NCBI RefSeq assembly: GCF_023017105.1
Contig: NZ_JALKEV010000005.1
Location: forward strand, 1-64,000
Source of the DNA: Halalkalibacter sp. APA_J-10(15)
GTDB taxonomy: Bacteria; Bacillota; Bacilli; Bacillales; Bacillaceae_D
Reading direction: 5' to 3'
Length of the DNA: 64,000 bases
Positions 54,607 through 63,776 of this stretch are shown here, in pieces (within the stretch, counting starts at the first letter, position 1; every line of letters starts with the position of its first letter). A program made the position numbers and the translations under genes. The notes under the pieces were generated by a model that was not told where the DNA came from, ran no database searches, and saw nothing but the letters and a program-made list of their open reading frames with translations.

Positions 54607-55651
54607 AGAACAAATAATCCAGATTATTGATCGAATGGTTGAACGAACGTTTGCGATGGATCATTCGTGGGATTGGCCAGCTGGTGTCGCATTTTACGGC
54701 GTAGGTATGGCCTTTCGTGCAACAGGAAAGGAGCAGTATATTGAACGTTTACAGAAGTGGATAGATGAATATATGGCGTTTGGTTTACCTCCGATGTCAG
54801 TGAATATCGTTTCGATGGGTCATACTTTATTAACTTTATATCAAGAGACTGGTGATACGCGCTATTTGGAATTAGCTCAAAATAAGGCTGATTATTTATT
54901 GAACGATGCGCTTCGCTTTGCAGAAGGAGTGCTGCAACATACGGTCGGAGTAGGACAAAATGATTTTCCTGAACAAGCGTGGATCGATACATTATTTATG
55001 GCGGGCTACTTCCTTATTAGGATCGGTACAGAATTGAGAGATGAACGCTATACACAGGATGGCTTACTGCAATTTCAGGGACATGAGAAGTATCTACAAG
55101 ATCCGATTACGAATCTATATTATCATGGCTGGGATCAAGTTCAAGGAAATAACATGTCGAGTATTTATTGGGCGCGCGGTAATGCTTGGGCGGCGTATAC
55201 GATGGCTCAAGTTGTAAGAATGATCGATGTAAAAGAGCCTACCTTTATGGAAATATACGGTTCTTTACGAGATCAATTAAGTGCTCTAATAGAGTTACAA
55301 TCTGATAAAGGATTATGGCACACCGTCTTGACGGATCCAACGTCATATGAAGAAACGTCTGGATCAGCAGGAATAGGAGCAGCGCTTGTTCTAACAGGTC
55401 ATACACCTAAATCATATCGTGCTGCACAAAGGGTTTTAGAAGGCATATTAGAGAAAGTTGATAAGCATGGAAATGTTTTAGATGTGTCAACAGGAACGGC
55501 TGTTATGAATACGGTTGAAGGATATTTACAAACATCGAAAAAAAGAATTGAGGGCTGGGGGCAAGGATTAGCATTGACCTTCTTTTCACATGTTCTCTTA
55601 AGAAATAAAAATGCACAGTCTTATGAAAGAGGCAATACGAGTAGTGAATAG
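54584..55651 (+). CDS. yesR: GH105 unsaturated rhamnogalacturonyl hydrolase
   Basis: The 355-residue cytoplasmic enzyme removes the unsaturated galacturonyl residue from oligosaccharides made by rhamnogalacturonan lyases. The alpha/alpha-barrel family is recognised from WPAGVAFYGVGMA, QAWIDTLFMAGYF (catalytic Asp135, matching Asp143 of YteR) and WARGNAWAAY. It starts at a GTG with AAGGAAG upstream. It acts after import, downstream of the secreted lyase in the same operon. Confidence 0.88.
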   Translation: MKPLVANEEQIIQIIDRMVERTFAMDHSWDWPAGVAFYGVGMAFRATGKEQYIERLQKWIDEYMAFGLPPMSVNIVSMGHTLLTLYQETGDTRYLELAQNKADYLLNDALRFAEGVLQHTVGVGQNDFPEQAWIDTLFMAGYFLIRIGTELRDERYTQDGLLQFQGHEKYLQDPITNLYYHGWDQVQGNNMSSIYWARGNAWAAYTMAQVVRMIDVKEPTFMEIYGSLRDQLSALIELQSDKGLWHTVLTDPTSYEETSGSAGIGAALVLTGHTPKSYRAAQRVLEGILEKVDKHGNVLDVSTGTAVMNTVEGYLQTSKKRIEGWGQGLALTFFSHVLLRNKNAQSYERGNTSSE

Positions 55652-55821
55652 AACTTCTTATGTATCTATTCACTATTTTGTATAGAAATTTTTTGAAGGA
55701 AGGAGGCGAGGTGGAGGAAGGAGTCATTTCAGTAAAATTCAACTTGTTTGTAACAGCTCAGCACGATGCGTTTTTTTTATTCATTATGAATGTGAGGAGT
55801 TAAAAAATGAGGAGGATGGGC

Positions 55822-58800
55822 ATGATCCAAAAAAAGATGACGGTTCTAATGATTTTTTTAATGATTTTTTCATTGTTTGCGAGTAGCGGTGTCTTCGCTG
55901 AAACGAGCATATTATCTGAGACCGAGGAAATGCTACATTTGAAGTTTGATCTAGGAACGGAGACAAGCCCGGTTGCTGAAGGTTATACGAAGGTTTCACA
56001 AATGACAGAGTATACTAATGAGTTAGGTTATGGCTTTGAGTTAGTGAGAGTTAATGATTCTAGAGACCAAGAGGGTCCAGATGATCTTAGACGAGATTTT
56101 GTATTGGCAAGCGGAAATCAATTTACCATAGATGTACCAAATGGAGAGTATGAAGTATTGATTACGACTGGCTCTCAATGGGATAACAATCGGACAAGCT
56201 ATGCTCTTCAAGCTGGTAATGTGAAGGGCGGTGAGCGTACAGGTGAAGGGGAGTTTATTGTTTATGAGGACGTTGCACTTGTAGAGGATGAACAGATTAC
56301 AATTGATTTCTCCGATGAATGGGCAAGAATCAATGCGATAGAAATCATTCAAATACCTGAAGAGGAAGAGCTAGATTTACCTGAAGAGCCTTTACATTTA
56401 ATGTTTGATTTTGGGTCGGCCAGTAGTCCTGTTGAGGACGGGTATTTACAAGTAACCAATACGATGCAATATACTGATGAAAGAGGATATGGAATTAATA
56501 AGAACGTTGATCAAAGAGACCGAGGAGCTCCTGATCCACTTAGACGAGACTTCATTATTCATAATGATTATGAGTTTATGGTTGATTTACCAAATGGAGA
56601 TTATTTCGTTCGAATTATTGCTGGAGATGAGATAGCCTTTAATCGATCAAGCTTCGTCATTGAAGGTGAGAACCAAGGCAATATTACTTCAAATGCAGGG
56701 GAGTATGGAATATTAACAGCGATGACGACGGTAGAGGATGGTCAATTAAATATTGAAATTGGAGAAAATGGTCGTATTAATGGGCTAGAGATCATTCCGA
56801 TGTCGGCGATTACGAGTCTTGAAGTAGTGGATAAGGTGTTATCACCAGAACCGGCCGTTACATTACGGTGGGATGAAGATTCTTCAGCGCAAACGTATCA
56901 TGTTTATCGGAAATTAGTAGGGGAAAACGACTTTACCCTTATTGACGAAGCAGAAGAAGGAATCTATATAGATCATACGGTTAATATTGGTTACGCTTAC
57001 AATTATGCGGTTACGTTGGTTACGGAACTAGGGATTGAATCTGATTACAGTAATGAAGTGACTGTGCAAATGGTTGATGAAGAAGTTACAATTCCCAATG
57101 CTCCAACAGGATTAAGCATCGAAGGAGCTTTATTAGACGAAGTGACGATTTCGTGGGATGAAGTAGATGAAGCTACCCAGTATTATATTTACCGTTCTCG
57201 TTTTGATCAGTCTAAATATCGGAATTATGAAATCGAGTATACAAAAGTTGGAGAGAGCTCTGAGACAAGTTATACCGATGATTCTATCTTTACGTATAAT
57301 CATTATTATTATGTTGTTCGTGCTGTGAATGATGGAGGAATATCGGGTCGTTCTGAACCAATTGAATCACCTATTACAGAACAGCGTTTACGACAGATGG
57401 AGAGCTTGAATCGGTCATTAGTGGCGGCGAAGACTGAAGAGGGGGTTTATATCGGCTGGAGGATGCTTGGAACAGACCCTTCGCATGTTCATTTTGACGT
57501 TTACCGGGATGGAGTGAAGATTAATTCAGAGCCAATCACCTCTAGTACAAATTATGTCGATACAGATGGAACGATTGATTCGACGTATCAAGTGAGAGTT
57601 AATAATGGTAGCGGTGATCCGTTAACAGAAATTGTTGATGTATGGTCAGAGCAATATTTAAGTATTCCACTTGATAAGCCAGAAGACGGGGTGACCCCTT
57701 CAGGTGAAGAATATACGTATACGGCAAACGATGCGAGTGTCGGTGATTTGAATGGTGATGGTAACTATGAAATTATTTTAAAGTGGGAACCAACAAACGC
57801 TCAAGATAATTCCCGGTCTGGTTATACGGGAAATGTTTATTTAGATGCGTACACGCTCGAAGGTGAGAAACTATGGCGAATTGATGCCGGACATAACATT
57901 CGCGCTGGAGCGCATTACACACAATTTTTAGTCTATGACTTTGATGGAAATGGCAAGTCAGAGCTCGTATTTAAAACGGCGGATGGAACTGTCGATGGTG
58001 TAGGTAATGTTGTTGGTGATTCTGAAGCGGATTGGCGAAACTCAAATGGCTATATTTTATCAGGTCCGGAATATTTAACCGTGTTTAACGGTGAGACTGG
58101 TGAAGCGTTGGAAACGATTGATTATTATCCGCCACGAGGTAATGTATGCTCATGGGGGGATTGTTACGGGAATCGTGTTGATCGATTCTTAGCGACGGTT
58201 GCATATTTAGATGGGGAACGCCCAAGTATTGTGATGGCACGTGGTTATTATACAAGGTCCGTTCTTGCTGCGTATGATTGGCGAGATGGACAATTAACGG
58301 AACGATGGATTTTTGATAGTAATGATCCTGGTCATGGCGCTTATGCAGGACAAGGAAATCATAGTATTTCGGCTATTGATGTGGATGGGGATGGCTTTGA
58401 TGAAATTTATTACGGTGGAATGGTTGTGGATCATGATGGTACGGGCCTCCATACGACTGGATGGGGACATGGGGATGCGAATCATGTAACAGATTTGAAT
58501 CCGAATCGTCCTGGTATTGAAGCATTTCAGCCTCATGAAAGCAGTGGATCGCCAGTTGGATATGGGATTCGTGATGCTGAGACTGGTGAACTACTATGGG
58601 GTGTACGTACTGGATCAGATGTAGGTCGAGGACTTGCAGCAGATATTGATCCTCGCTATGACGGTGCAGAGCTGTGGGCATCTGATTCATGGGATGGAAG
58701 CTCAGGTGGTAGTGGCCTGTATTCTGTTGAGGGGGAGTTAATTACAGAAAAAACGCCGATGTCGATTAATCATGCGGTTTGGTGGACAGGTGATTTATTA

Positions 58801-59514
58801 CGTGAATTGTTAGATCATGATTTCAATCCAAATAGTGATCCGCATGGTGTTGGTAAAATTGAAAAATGGAATTGGGAAACAGAGGAGCTTGAAACGATTT
58901 TTGTTCCAGAAGGGACACGTTCAAACAATTGGACGAAAGGAAACCCTTCTTTGCAAGCTGATCTATTTGGTGATTGGCGAGAAGAAGTGATTTGGCCTTC
59001 CGCTGATAGCACTGAATTAAGAATTTATACAACGACTCATGAAACGGACCACAGGATTTATACACTGATGCATGATCCGACATACCGTGTGGCAATTACA
59101 TGGCAAAATGTTGCGTACAATCAACCGCCTCACCCAGGGTTTTTCTTAGGGCATGGTATGGGTGAGCCTCCTACTCCAGCGATTGTAACAGGAGATCAGT
59201 ATGTAGGGCTTGATATTTCTGAGTTTGAACAGTTCATTAAAGATGCTGAGCAATTTACAAATGAAGATAACATATATACAGAGGAGTCTTTTGCCACGTT
59301 ACAGTCAGCAATTGAGCAGGCAAAAGTAGCAGTGACAAGGATTAGAACTGAAGAGGAATTACAATCTGCGATAGCTGAATTAGAGGCTGCAATAAGTGGA
59401 TTAGAAATGGAAGACAAGAAAGGGAAAAAAGAGAAGAAAGACAAAAAGGACAAAAAGGACAAAAAGGACAAAAAGGACAAAAAGGACAAAAAGGACAAAA
59501 AGGACAAAAAGTGA
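55822..59514 (+). CDS. yesW: Secreted PL11 rhamnogalacturonan lyase, multidomain
   Basis: The 1,230-residue protein has a signal peptide (to about SSGVFA). Two related galactose-binding-like modules follow (about 32-185 and 192-330, sharing LRRDF and VPNGEY/LPNGDY). Then come two fibronectin-III-like domains (about 338-420 and 428-520), the PL11 catalytic propeller (about 525-1135; RSLVAAKTEEGVYIGWRML, then GDLNGDGNYEIILKW), a helical tail and a Lys/Asp repeat. It cleaves the rhamnogalacturonan I backbone by beta-elimination, outside the cell, feeding the importer. I start it at 55822 because AGGAGG lies 7 bp upstream; the ATG at 55807 is possible. The two binding modules make it much larger than plain YesW. 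Confidence 0.88.
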   Translation: MIQKKMTVLMIFLMIFSLFASSGVFAETSILSETEEMLHLKFDLGTETSPVAEGYTKVSQMTEYTNELGYGFELVRVNDSRDQEGPDDLRRDFVLASGNQFTIDVPNGEYEVLITTGSQWDNNRTSYALQAGNVKGGERTGEGEFIVYEDVALVEDEQITIDFSDEWARINAIEIIQIPEEEELDLPEEPLHLMFDFGSASSPVEDGYLQVTNTMQYTDERGYGINKNVDQRDRGAPDPLRRDFIIHNDYEFMVDLPNGDYFVRIIAGDEIAFNRSSFVIEGENQGNITSNAGEYGILTAMTTVEDGQLNIEIGENGRINGLEIIPMSAITSLEVVDKVLSPEPAVTLRWDEDSSAQTYHVYRKLVGENDFTLIDEAEEGIYIDHTVNIGYAYNYAVTLVTELGIESDYSNEVTVQMVDEEVTIPNAPTGLSIEGALLDEVTISWDEVDEATQYYIYRSRFDQSKYRNYEIEYTKVGESSETSYTDDSIFTYNHYYYVVRAVNDGGISGRSEPIESPITEQRLRQMESLNRSLVAAKTEEGVYIGWRMLGTDPSHVHFDVYRDGVKINSEPITSSTNYVDTDGTIDSTYQVRVNNGSGDPLTEIVDVWSEQYLSIPLDKPEDGVTPSGEEYTYTANDASVGDLNGDGNYEIILKWEPTNAQDNSRSGYTGNVYLDAYTLEGEKLWRIDAGHNIRAGAHYTQFLVYDFDGNGKSELVFKTADGTVDGVGNVVGDSEADWRNSNGYILSGPEYLTVFNGETGEALETIDYYPPRGNVCSWGDCYGNRVDRFLATVAYLDGERPSIVMARGYYTRSVLAAYDWRDGQLTERWIFDSNDPGHGAYAGQGNHSISAIDVDGDGFDEIYYGGMVVDHDGTGLHTTGWGHGDANHVTDLNPNRPGIEAFQPHESSGSPVGYGIRDAETGELLWGVRTGSDVGRGLAADIDPRYDGAELWASDSWDGSSGGSGLYSVEGELITEKTPMSINHAVWWTGDLLRELLDHDFNPNSDPHGVGKIEKWNWETEELETIFVPEGTRSNNWTKGNPSLQADLFGDWREEVIWPSADSTELRIYTTTHETDHRIYTLMHDPTYRVAITWQNVAYNQPPHPGFFLGHGMGEPPTPAIVTGDQYVGLDISEFEQFIKDAEQFTNEDNIYTEESFATLQSAIEQAKVAVTRIRTEEELQSAIAELEAAISGLEMEDKKGKKEKKDKKDKKDKKDKKDKKDKKDKKDKK
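59440..59511 (+). repeat. Eight perfect 9-bp tandem repeats encoding a DKK tail
   Basis: GACAAAAAG is repeated eight times without change up to the stop codon of the PL11 lyase, giving (Asp-Lys-Lys)8 after a similar Lys/Glu stretch. Perfect short repeats can gain or lose units by slippage. The strongly basic tail could bind cell-wall anionic polymers or pectin. Confidence 0.95.
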
Positions 59515-59574
59515 GTGAAAGATGTAAGTAGATTTTGGATTATATTTAATGAAAGTCAAATGATAATGAATAAG

Positions 59575-59615
59575 ATGTCCTAAAGGGTCTGAATGTGACC
59601 TTTTAGGACATTTCT
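59575..59615 (+). terminator. Terminator of the rhamnogalacturonan operon
   Basis: ATGTCCTAAAGGGTC (59575-59589) pairs with GACCTTTTAGGACAT (59597-59611) with one G-U pair, followed by TTCTTT. Confidence 0.75.
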
Positions 59616-59632
59616 TTGTACATCATTATAAA

Positions 59633-59671
59633 GGGCGCTAAAAAGTTAAACAAAAAACTTTTTTAGTGCCC
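59633..59671 (-). terminator. Terminator of the symporter gene
   Basis: Read on the minus strand, GGGCACTAAAAAAGTT pairs with AACTTTTTAGCGCCC and is followed by TTTAT. It lies just beyond the symporter stop codon. Confidence 0.65.
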
Positions 59672-59687
59672 TCCTTACGCGTTTTTC

Positions 59688-60830
59688 TTATGGTTCTTTT
59701 GACCAACGATCGATGAACACATTAATTGCTCCATCACCAGTTACATTTGTAGCCGTACCAAAGCTATCTTGCGCCATATACAGGGCAATCATAAGACCAA
59801 TTGCTGCTTCATGAAAGCCTAGAACGGATGTTAATACACCTAGTGCAGCCATAATCGCTCCACCTGGAACTCCTGGGGCTGCGACCATAATAATACCAAG
59901 CATGAAAATAACATACAACATTTCTAAGAACGTTGGCTGAGTAAGCTCAGGGCTCATCGCCATAACAGCAACAGCACACATGATAATGGTGATGACACTA
60001 CCTGACAGGTGAATTGAAGCACAAAGAGGTACACCGAAATTCGCTACACTTTCTTTTACTTTGTTTTGTTTGACTGATTTTAACGTAACAGGAATAGTAG
60101 CAGCACTGCTCATTGTACCAATGGCTGTAAAATAAGCAGGTAACATATTTTTCAATAAGGCAAAAGGATTTTGTTTCGTAACGATTCCTGCAACGGTATA
60201 CTGGATGATTAGCCATACCCAATGAATAACAATCGCTAAAATCAGAACAATTCCAAAAACCTTCAATGTTGCAAAAACCGTTCCTTCTGAGCCGAGTTCG
60301 GCGAACACACCTGCAATATAAAATGGCAATAGTGGGATAATCACTTTTGCGATTACGAGTTCAATGATGTTTTTCCCTTCATCAAACATATTTTTCAACC
60401 ATTCGCCTTTTATCTTTGTGATTCCAATACCAAAAACAAAGGCTGTGACAAGTGCAGTTACAACTCCCATAAGGGGTGCGATATCCATTTCTAAAAACGG
60501 TTCTAAAGCGCTTCCTTCGCTTACAGCTTGACTTTCTGTTGATATAAATGGAATAACGGTCATTGCTACTAAAAAGGCTAATAAACCAGCTAGAATCGTT
60601 GAAACATACGCTGTTCCAACTGTTTTTCCAACTAGTTTTCCTGAACCTTTCCCAAGACCAGCGACTCCGCTAGCAATGAAAAAGAGAATAATAAATGGAA
60701 TCATAAAGTTGATAAAGCTGCCAAAGACGGACTTAATCGTAATGAGGATACGAACTAAGAAATCAGGACCGACTAAACCAATTGCAACTCCTAAAATAAT
60801 TCCTAATAGTAACTTAAAGATAAGTTTCAT
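59688..60830 (-). CDS. Dicarboxylate/amino-acid:cation symporter (DAACS family)
   Basis: The 380-residue membrane protein has eight helices plus two re-entrant loops. MPAYFTAIGTMSSAATIPVT carries the Ser-rich first hairpin, and GVPGGAIMAALGVL and NVTGDGAINVFIDRW are the family's C-terminal signatures. It takes up glutamate, aspartate or C4-dicarboxylates with sodium or protons. I start it at 60830, behind AGGAG; an upstream in-frame start at 60911 lacks such a site. It is not obviously linked to the pectin genes. Confidence 0.9.
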   Translation of the reverse strand: MKLIFKLLLGIILGVAIGLVGPDFLVRILITIKSVFGSFINFMIPFIILFFIASGVAGLGKGSGKLVGKTVGTAYVSTILAGLLAFLVAMTVIPFISTESQAVSEGSALEPFLEMDIAPLMGVVTALVTAFVFGIGITKIKGEWLKNMFDEGKNIIELVIAKVIIPLLPFYIAGVFAELGSEGTVFATLKVFGIVLILAIVIHWVWLIIQYTVAGIVTKQNPFALLKNMLPAYFTAIGTMSSAATIPVTLKSVKQNKVKESVANFGVPLCASIHLSGSVITIIMCAVAVMAMSPELTQPTFLEMLYVIFMLGIIMVAAPGVPGGAIMAALGVLTSVLGFHEAAIGLMIALYMAQDSFGTATNVTGDGAINVFIDRWSKEP

Positions 60831-61110
60831 ATGATTAGCTCCTAACCCAAAAATGTGCATTTGCAGAAAACAAATGTATATTCTCATTCTACAGAAATCG
60901 ACGTAATTCACAATGCTTCTATCTAAATTCGGAATAGTAAATGAATTGTAAAGATTAAGAGTTAACGAAATTATTTGAGAATAGCTATGAGTTTGTTTTT
61001 TTTTTACACAAAATGGCTCAAATCATTGGAAGAAAATAATGAAAGATTTTGAAAGATACTGAAAATGTAGTAGGATAGATGTAAGAATAGAAAAAAAGGT
61101 GCTGGTTGTA

Positions 61111-61887
61111 TTGAATGCAAGAAACGAAGAAATGAACGCTATACTTTCATATATCGAAGATCATCTCTACGAACCTGTAACACTTGCTCAATTGGCAAAT
61201 CATATCTCATATAGTCGCTATCATTTTGCTCGAATGTTTAAAAAGGAGACGGGTTTGTCACCGCTTTATTATGTCGCTTCGCTTCGTTTACAAAAGGCAA
61301 AGGATCTATTACTGCAAACAAACCTAAGTGTTCGCGATATTGGCATGGAGATTGGACAACAAAGCTTAGGAACCTTTACGACTCGGTTTACTGAAAGAGT
61401 CGGTGTCACCCCTGTTCAATTCCGTCACTCTATGAAGCAGGTAGATGAACAACTAGAATCTCTGAAACAATTAGAGAATTGGGAAGACACTAGTCAATGG
61501 TCTAATCCATCTTTGAAAGTAGAAGGAGTGATTGATTCAACTCATGAATTCAAAGGGTTTGTATTAGTTGGTTTATTTGCTAAGCCTATCCCTGAAGGTT
61601 TGCCTCTATATGGAACGTTGCTATCTCGTCTTGGGCCATTTTCGTTTACAAATGTAAGGCCGGGTATTTATTATTTATTGGCTACTTCTATCCAATGGGG
61701 AATGGCAGCACAAGACATTTTACTTCCACATTCGACGCTTCGTGCAAGAGTGAAACAACCGATTGTGATTTCAAATGATCATATGGTTCAACCTCAAAGA
61801 ATGACTCTACACCCACCGTTAATTGATGAGCCACCTATTATAATTTCTTTACCTGTGCTTATGAATCGTTTTCTTCAAAGGAAATAA
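61111..61887 (+). CDS. AraC-family transcriptional regulator
   Basis: The protein has its DNA-binding domain at the N-terminus (two helix-turn-helices: VTLAQLANHISYSRYHFARM and VRDIGMEIGQQSLGTFTTRF) followed by a 150-residue domain of unknown ligand. I prefer the TTG at 61111 (258 residues), about 12 bp after AAAGGTG; GTG 61099 and ATG 61132 are alternatives. Its last 29 bases overlap the convergent TetR gene. Its target is not evident. Confidence 0.8.
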   Translation: MNARNEEMNAILSYIEDHLYEPVTLAQLANHISYSRYHFARMFKKETGLSPLYYVASLRLQKAKDLLLQTNLSVRDIGMEIGQQSLGTFTTRFTERVGVTPVQFRHSMKQVDEQLESLKQLENWEDTSQWSNPSLKVEGVIDSTHEFKGFVLVGLFAKPIPEGLPLYGTLLSRLGPFSFTNVRPGIYYLLATSIQWGMAAQDILLPHSTLRARVKQPIVISNDHMVQPQRMTLHPPLIDEPPIIISLPVLMNRFLQRK

Positions 61888-62461
61888 CCTTGTTACCCGT
61901 TAGACCATAAAAAAATAACTCAAGCAGCTGGTCGATATCACTATCTTCGTTTTCGTTTTGAACAGAGAGCTGGATGAATTCGTGTAAGTACATATTTAAA
62001 TACCGAAGTAACACTTTATTTGAATAGTGTGATGAAATGTAACCTTCCTCTTTTCCTAATGCAACAAGCTTTAAATAAAAGCTTATGAATTTTTCTTCAT
62101 TGTTCGAGTAAATGAATGTAAGCGGACTCACCGATGAATCATGTCCCTTAATGGAAGCGGCCTTCTTTAAGTTTACAGATTCGTGTGTGAATAGTTCTTT
62201 AAGCTTCTGATTAAAAGGGAGCTGAGAATACAAAATGTGTTCATAATCCGCTAGAATTTGGTCAATCCAATGATTCATCATATTTTCATAAAGATTTTCT
62301 TTTGTTTCAAAATAATTAAAAATTGTAGCGGGTGATACATTCGCAAGTTCAGCTATTTCATTTACATTTACTTTTGAAAAACCGTGCTTCGTCATTAAGT
62401 GAAAGCACGCATTATAAATTTGCTTTATTTTTTTTTGTTTTCTTTTTTCAAATCCATTCAT
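61859..62461 (-). CDS. TetR-family regulator
   Basis: The 200-residue protein has a standard TetR helix-turn-helix (KVNVNEIAELANVSPATIFNYF, about residues 24-45) and a helical effector domain. It is divergent from a membrane-protein/GNAT operon, and two interrupted inverted repeats fill the 131-bp gap. It therefore probably represses both itself and that operon. Confidence 0.88.
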   Translation of the reverse strand: MNGFEKRKQKKIKQIYNACFHLMTKHGFSKVNVNEIAELANVSPATIFNYFETKENLYENMMNHWIDQILADYEHILYSQLPFNQKLKELFTHESVNLKKAASIKGHDSSVSPLTFIYSNNEEKFISFYLKLVALGKEEGYISSHYSNKVLLRYLNMYLHEFIQLSVQNENEDSDIDQLLELFFYGLTGNKVISFEENDS

Positions 62462-62481
62462 GTTTATATAGACCTCGTTTT

Positions 62482-62577
62482 ATAGTTTTATGATATTTTA
62501 CTACAAAACTATTGTTGCGTCGAGCGGTGTGTAGTAATATAGTTTTATAGTTATTTATATTTTAACTACAAAACTAT
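62482..62577. promoter_or_regulatory. Two inverted-repeat operators between divergent genes
   Basis: ATAGTTTT (62482-62489) is matched by AAAACTAT (62505-62512). The same arms recur at 62539-62546 and 62570-62577, the right arm extending as ACTACAAAACTAT in both. One site lies near each divergent gene, consistent with binding by the TetR protein. Confidence 0.65.
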
Positions 62578-62592
62578 AAAGAGGTGTTTCGA

Positions 62593-63147
62593 ATGAAAAG
62601 TGTGCAAATTCCAACTTTTTTTCATGAGGTTTTTGGTAAAAGGCAGCTTTTGCTTCATTTAATTAGTGTATTAGTTGTTGGTTTTGTTTTGACCATTTCC
62701 TTATTTTTATACAGCTATGATAGCTATGAATTAATCCCTTTTTGGAAAATGGGCTTAGCATTTATTCTTATTTTTGATATTTTTGCAGGTTCCCTTGCTA
62801 ATTTAACGTCTGGTACAAATGATTATTATATGCAAAGTCACCTTAGACGAATGGTTTTTATAGCCATTCATGTTCATATTTTGTTGATCGCTTACTTATT
62901 AGGTGCGAACTTCTTCATTGCTTGTCTAGTCTGGCTGTATACGATTTGTTCTGCCTATATAGTGAATTTGCTGAAAGATGAGCCACAATTATTTACTGCG
63001 GGGGTGCTGTTTCTTGTAGGCTTATTAGGTGTATCAATGTTATGGATTACGGAACCTCTCATGCTTATTGTAGCCATTGTGTTTCTCTTTAAAGTTATAT
63101 TCAGCTTTGGAGTGAATCATTATAAGGAAAAGGAGAGAGAAGAATGA
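62593..63147 (+). CDS. Membrane protein of unknown function, TetR-controlled
   Basis: The 184-residue protein has a 20-residue soluble N-terminus and six hydrophobic helices arranged in three pairs. The start at 62593 follows GAGGTG. I do not recognise the family. Its last codon overlaps the next start (ATGA), so the two are translationally coupled. Confidence 0.65.
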   Translation: MKSVQIPTFFHEVFGKRQLLLHLISVLVVGFVLTISLFLYSYDSYELIPFWKMGLAFILIFDIFAGSLANLTSGTNDYYMQSHLRRMVFIAIHVHILLIAYLLGANFFIACLVWLYTICSAYIVNLLKDEPQLFTAGVLFLVGLLGVSMLWITEPLMLIVAIVFLFKVIFSFGVNHYKEKEREE

Positions 63148-63776
63148 GCCCTTTTTCTATACGTAAGTTGGAAAGTACAGATCGCTCAGCATTTATTCAT
63201 GTAATGGTAAATGCTTTTGAGAATGATCCTTTATTGCAACATGTATTTTCTCAATTGAATCATAATGACAAACAAAAAAAGAGAATGGTTGCTTTTTTTC
63301 GTTTCATATTTGATCAATCCTTCCTTTTTTCAGAAGAAGGTTGGGGGGTTTTTGAGGATGAGCGGTTAGTAGGAGCATACATTGTCGAATCACCTTCTAA
63401 GAAAAGCAACCATATCGGACGTGACACGTGTCAGCTAATTTTGTTTGCATTCACCCTTTTGCTTAAGATAGGGTTTCGTTCCTTTTTACGGTTGAATGAT
63501 TATTTTGTATCAACAAGAAAGGATTCAATGCTGAGATATCATTACTTAATTGTCATTGGTGTTTCTGTTGGCATGCACAGGAGAGGGATAGGTCGAATGA
63601 TGTTGAATCATTTAGTTGATGAAGTAAAGGCAGATGATAAATCGATTGGAATTGCATTGGATACGGAGAATACTCGCAATGTTGCTATTTATGAGAAAGT
63701 AGGGTTTAAAATGGCTAAAGTGATACAAAGTAAAGGGCTGCCAATTTACTGCATGAAAATGGGCATAAAAAGCTAA
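63144..63776 (+). CDS. GNAT-family N-acetyltransferase
   Basis: The 210-residue protein has the GNAT fold: an acetyl-CoA-binding segment in VSVGMHRRGIGRMMLNHLVD (R/Q-x-x-G-x-G/A) and a final strand pattern LDTENTRNVAIYEKVGFKMA. The acceptor is unknown; resemblance to drug or small-molecule acetyltransferases is general only. Co-expression with the preceding membrane protein under a TetR regulator suggests a stress or detoxification role. Confidence 0.82.
   Translation: MSPFSIRKLESTDRSAFIHVMVNAFENDPLLQHVFSQLNHNDKQKKRMVAFFRFIFDQSFLFSEEGWGVFEDERLVGAYIVESPSKKSNHIGRDTCQLILFAFTLLLKIGFRSFLRLNDYFVSTRKDSMLRYHYLIVIGVSVGMHRRGIGRMMLNHLVDEVKADDKSIGIALDTENTRNVAIYEKVGFKMAKVIQSKGLPIYCMKMGIKS

Noticed and set aside
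58294-59095. Several minus-strand frames opposite the PL11 catalytic domain
   Set aside because: They are His/Ile-rich shadows created by Asp/Asn-rich coding on the plus strand.
59196-59507. Minus-strand frame with long SFLSFLSF repeat
   Set aside because: It is the antisense of the GACAAAAAG repeat and has no ribosome-binding site; not a real membrane protein.
59440-59511. CRISPR-like array
   Set aside because: The repeats are contiguous 9-bp coding units with no spacers.
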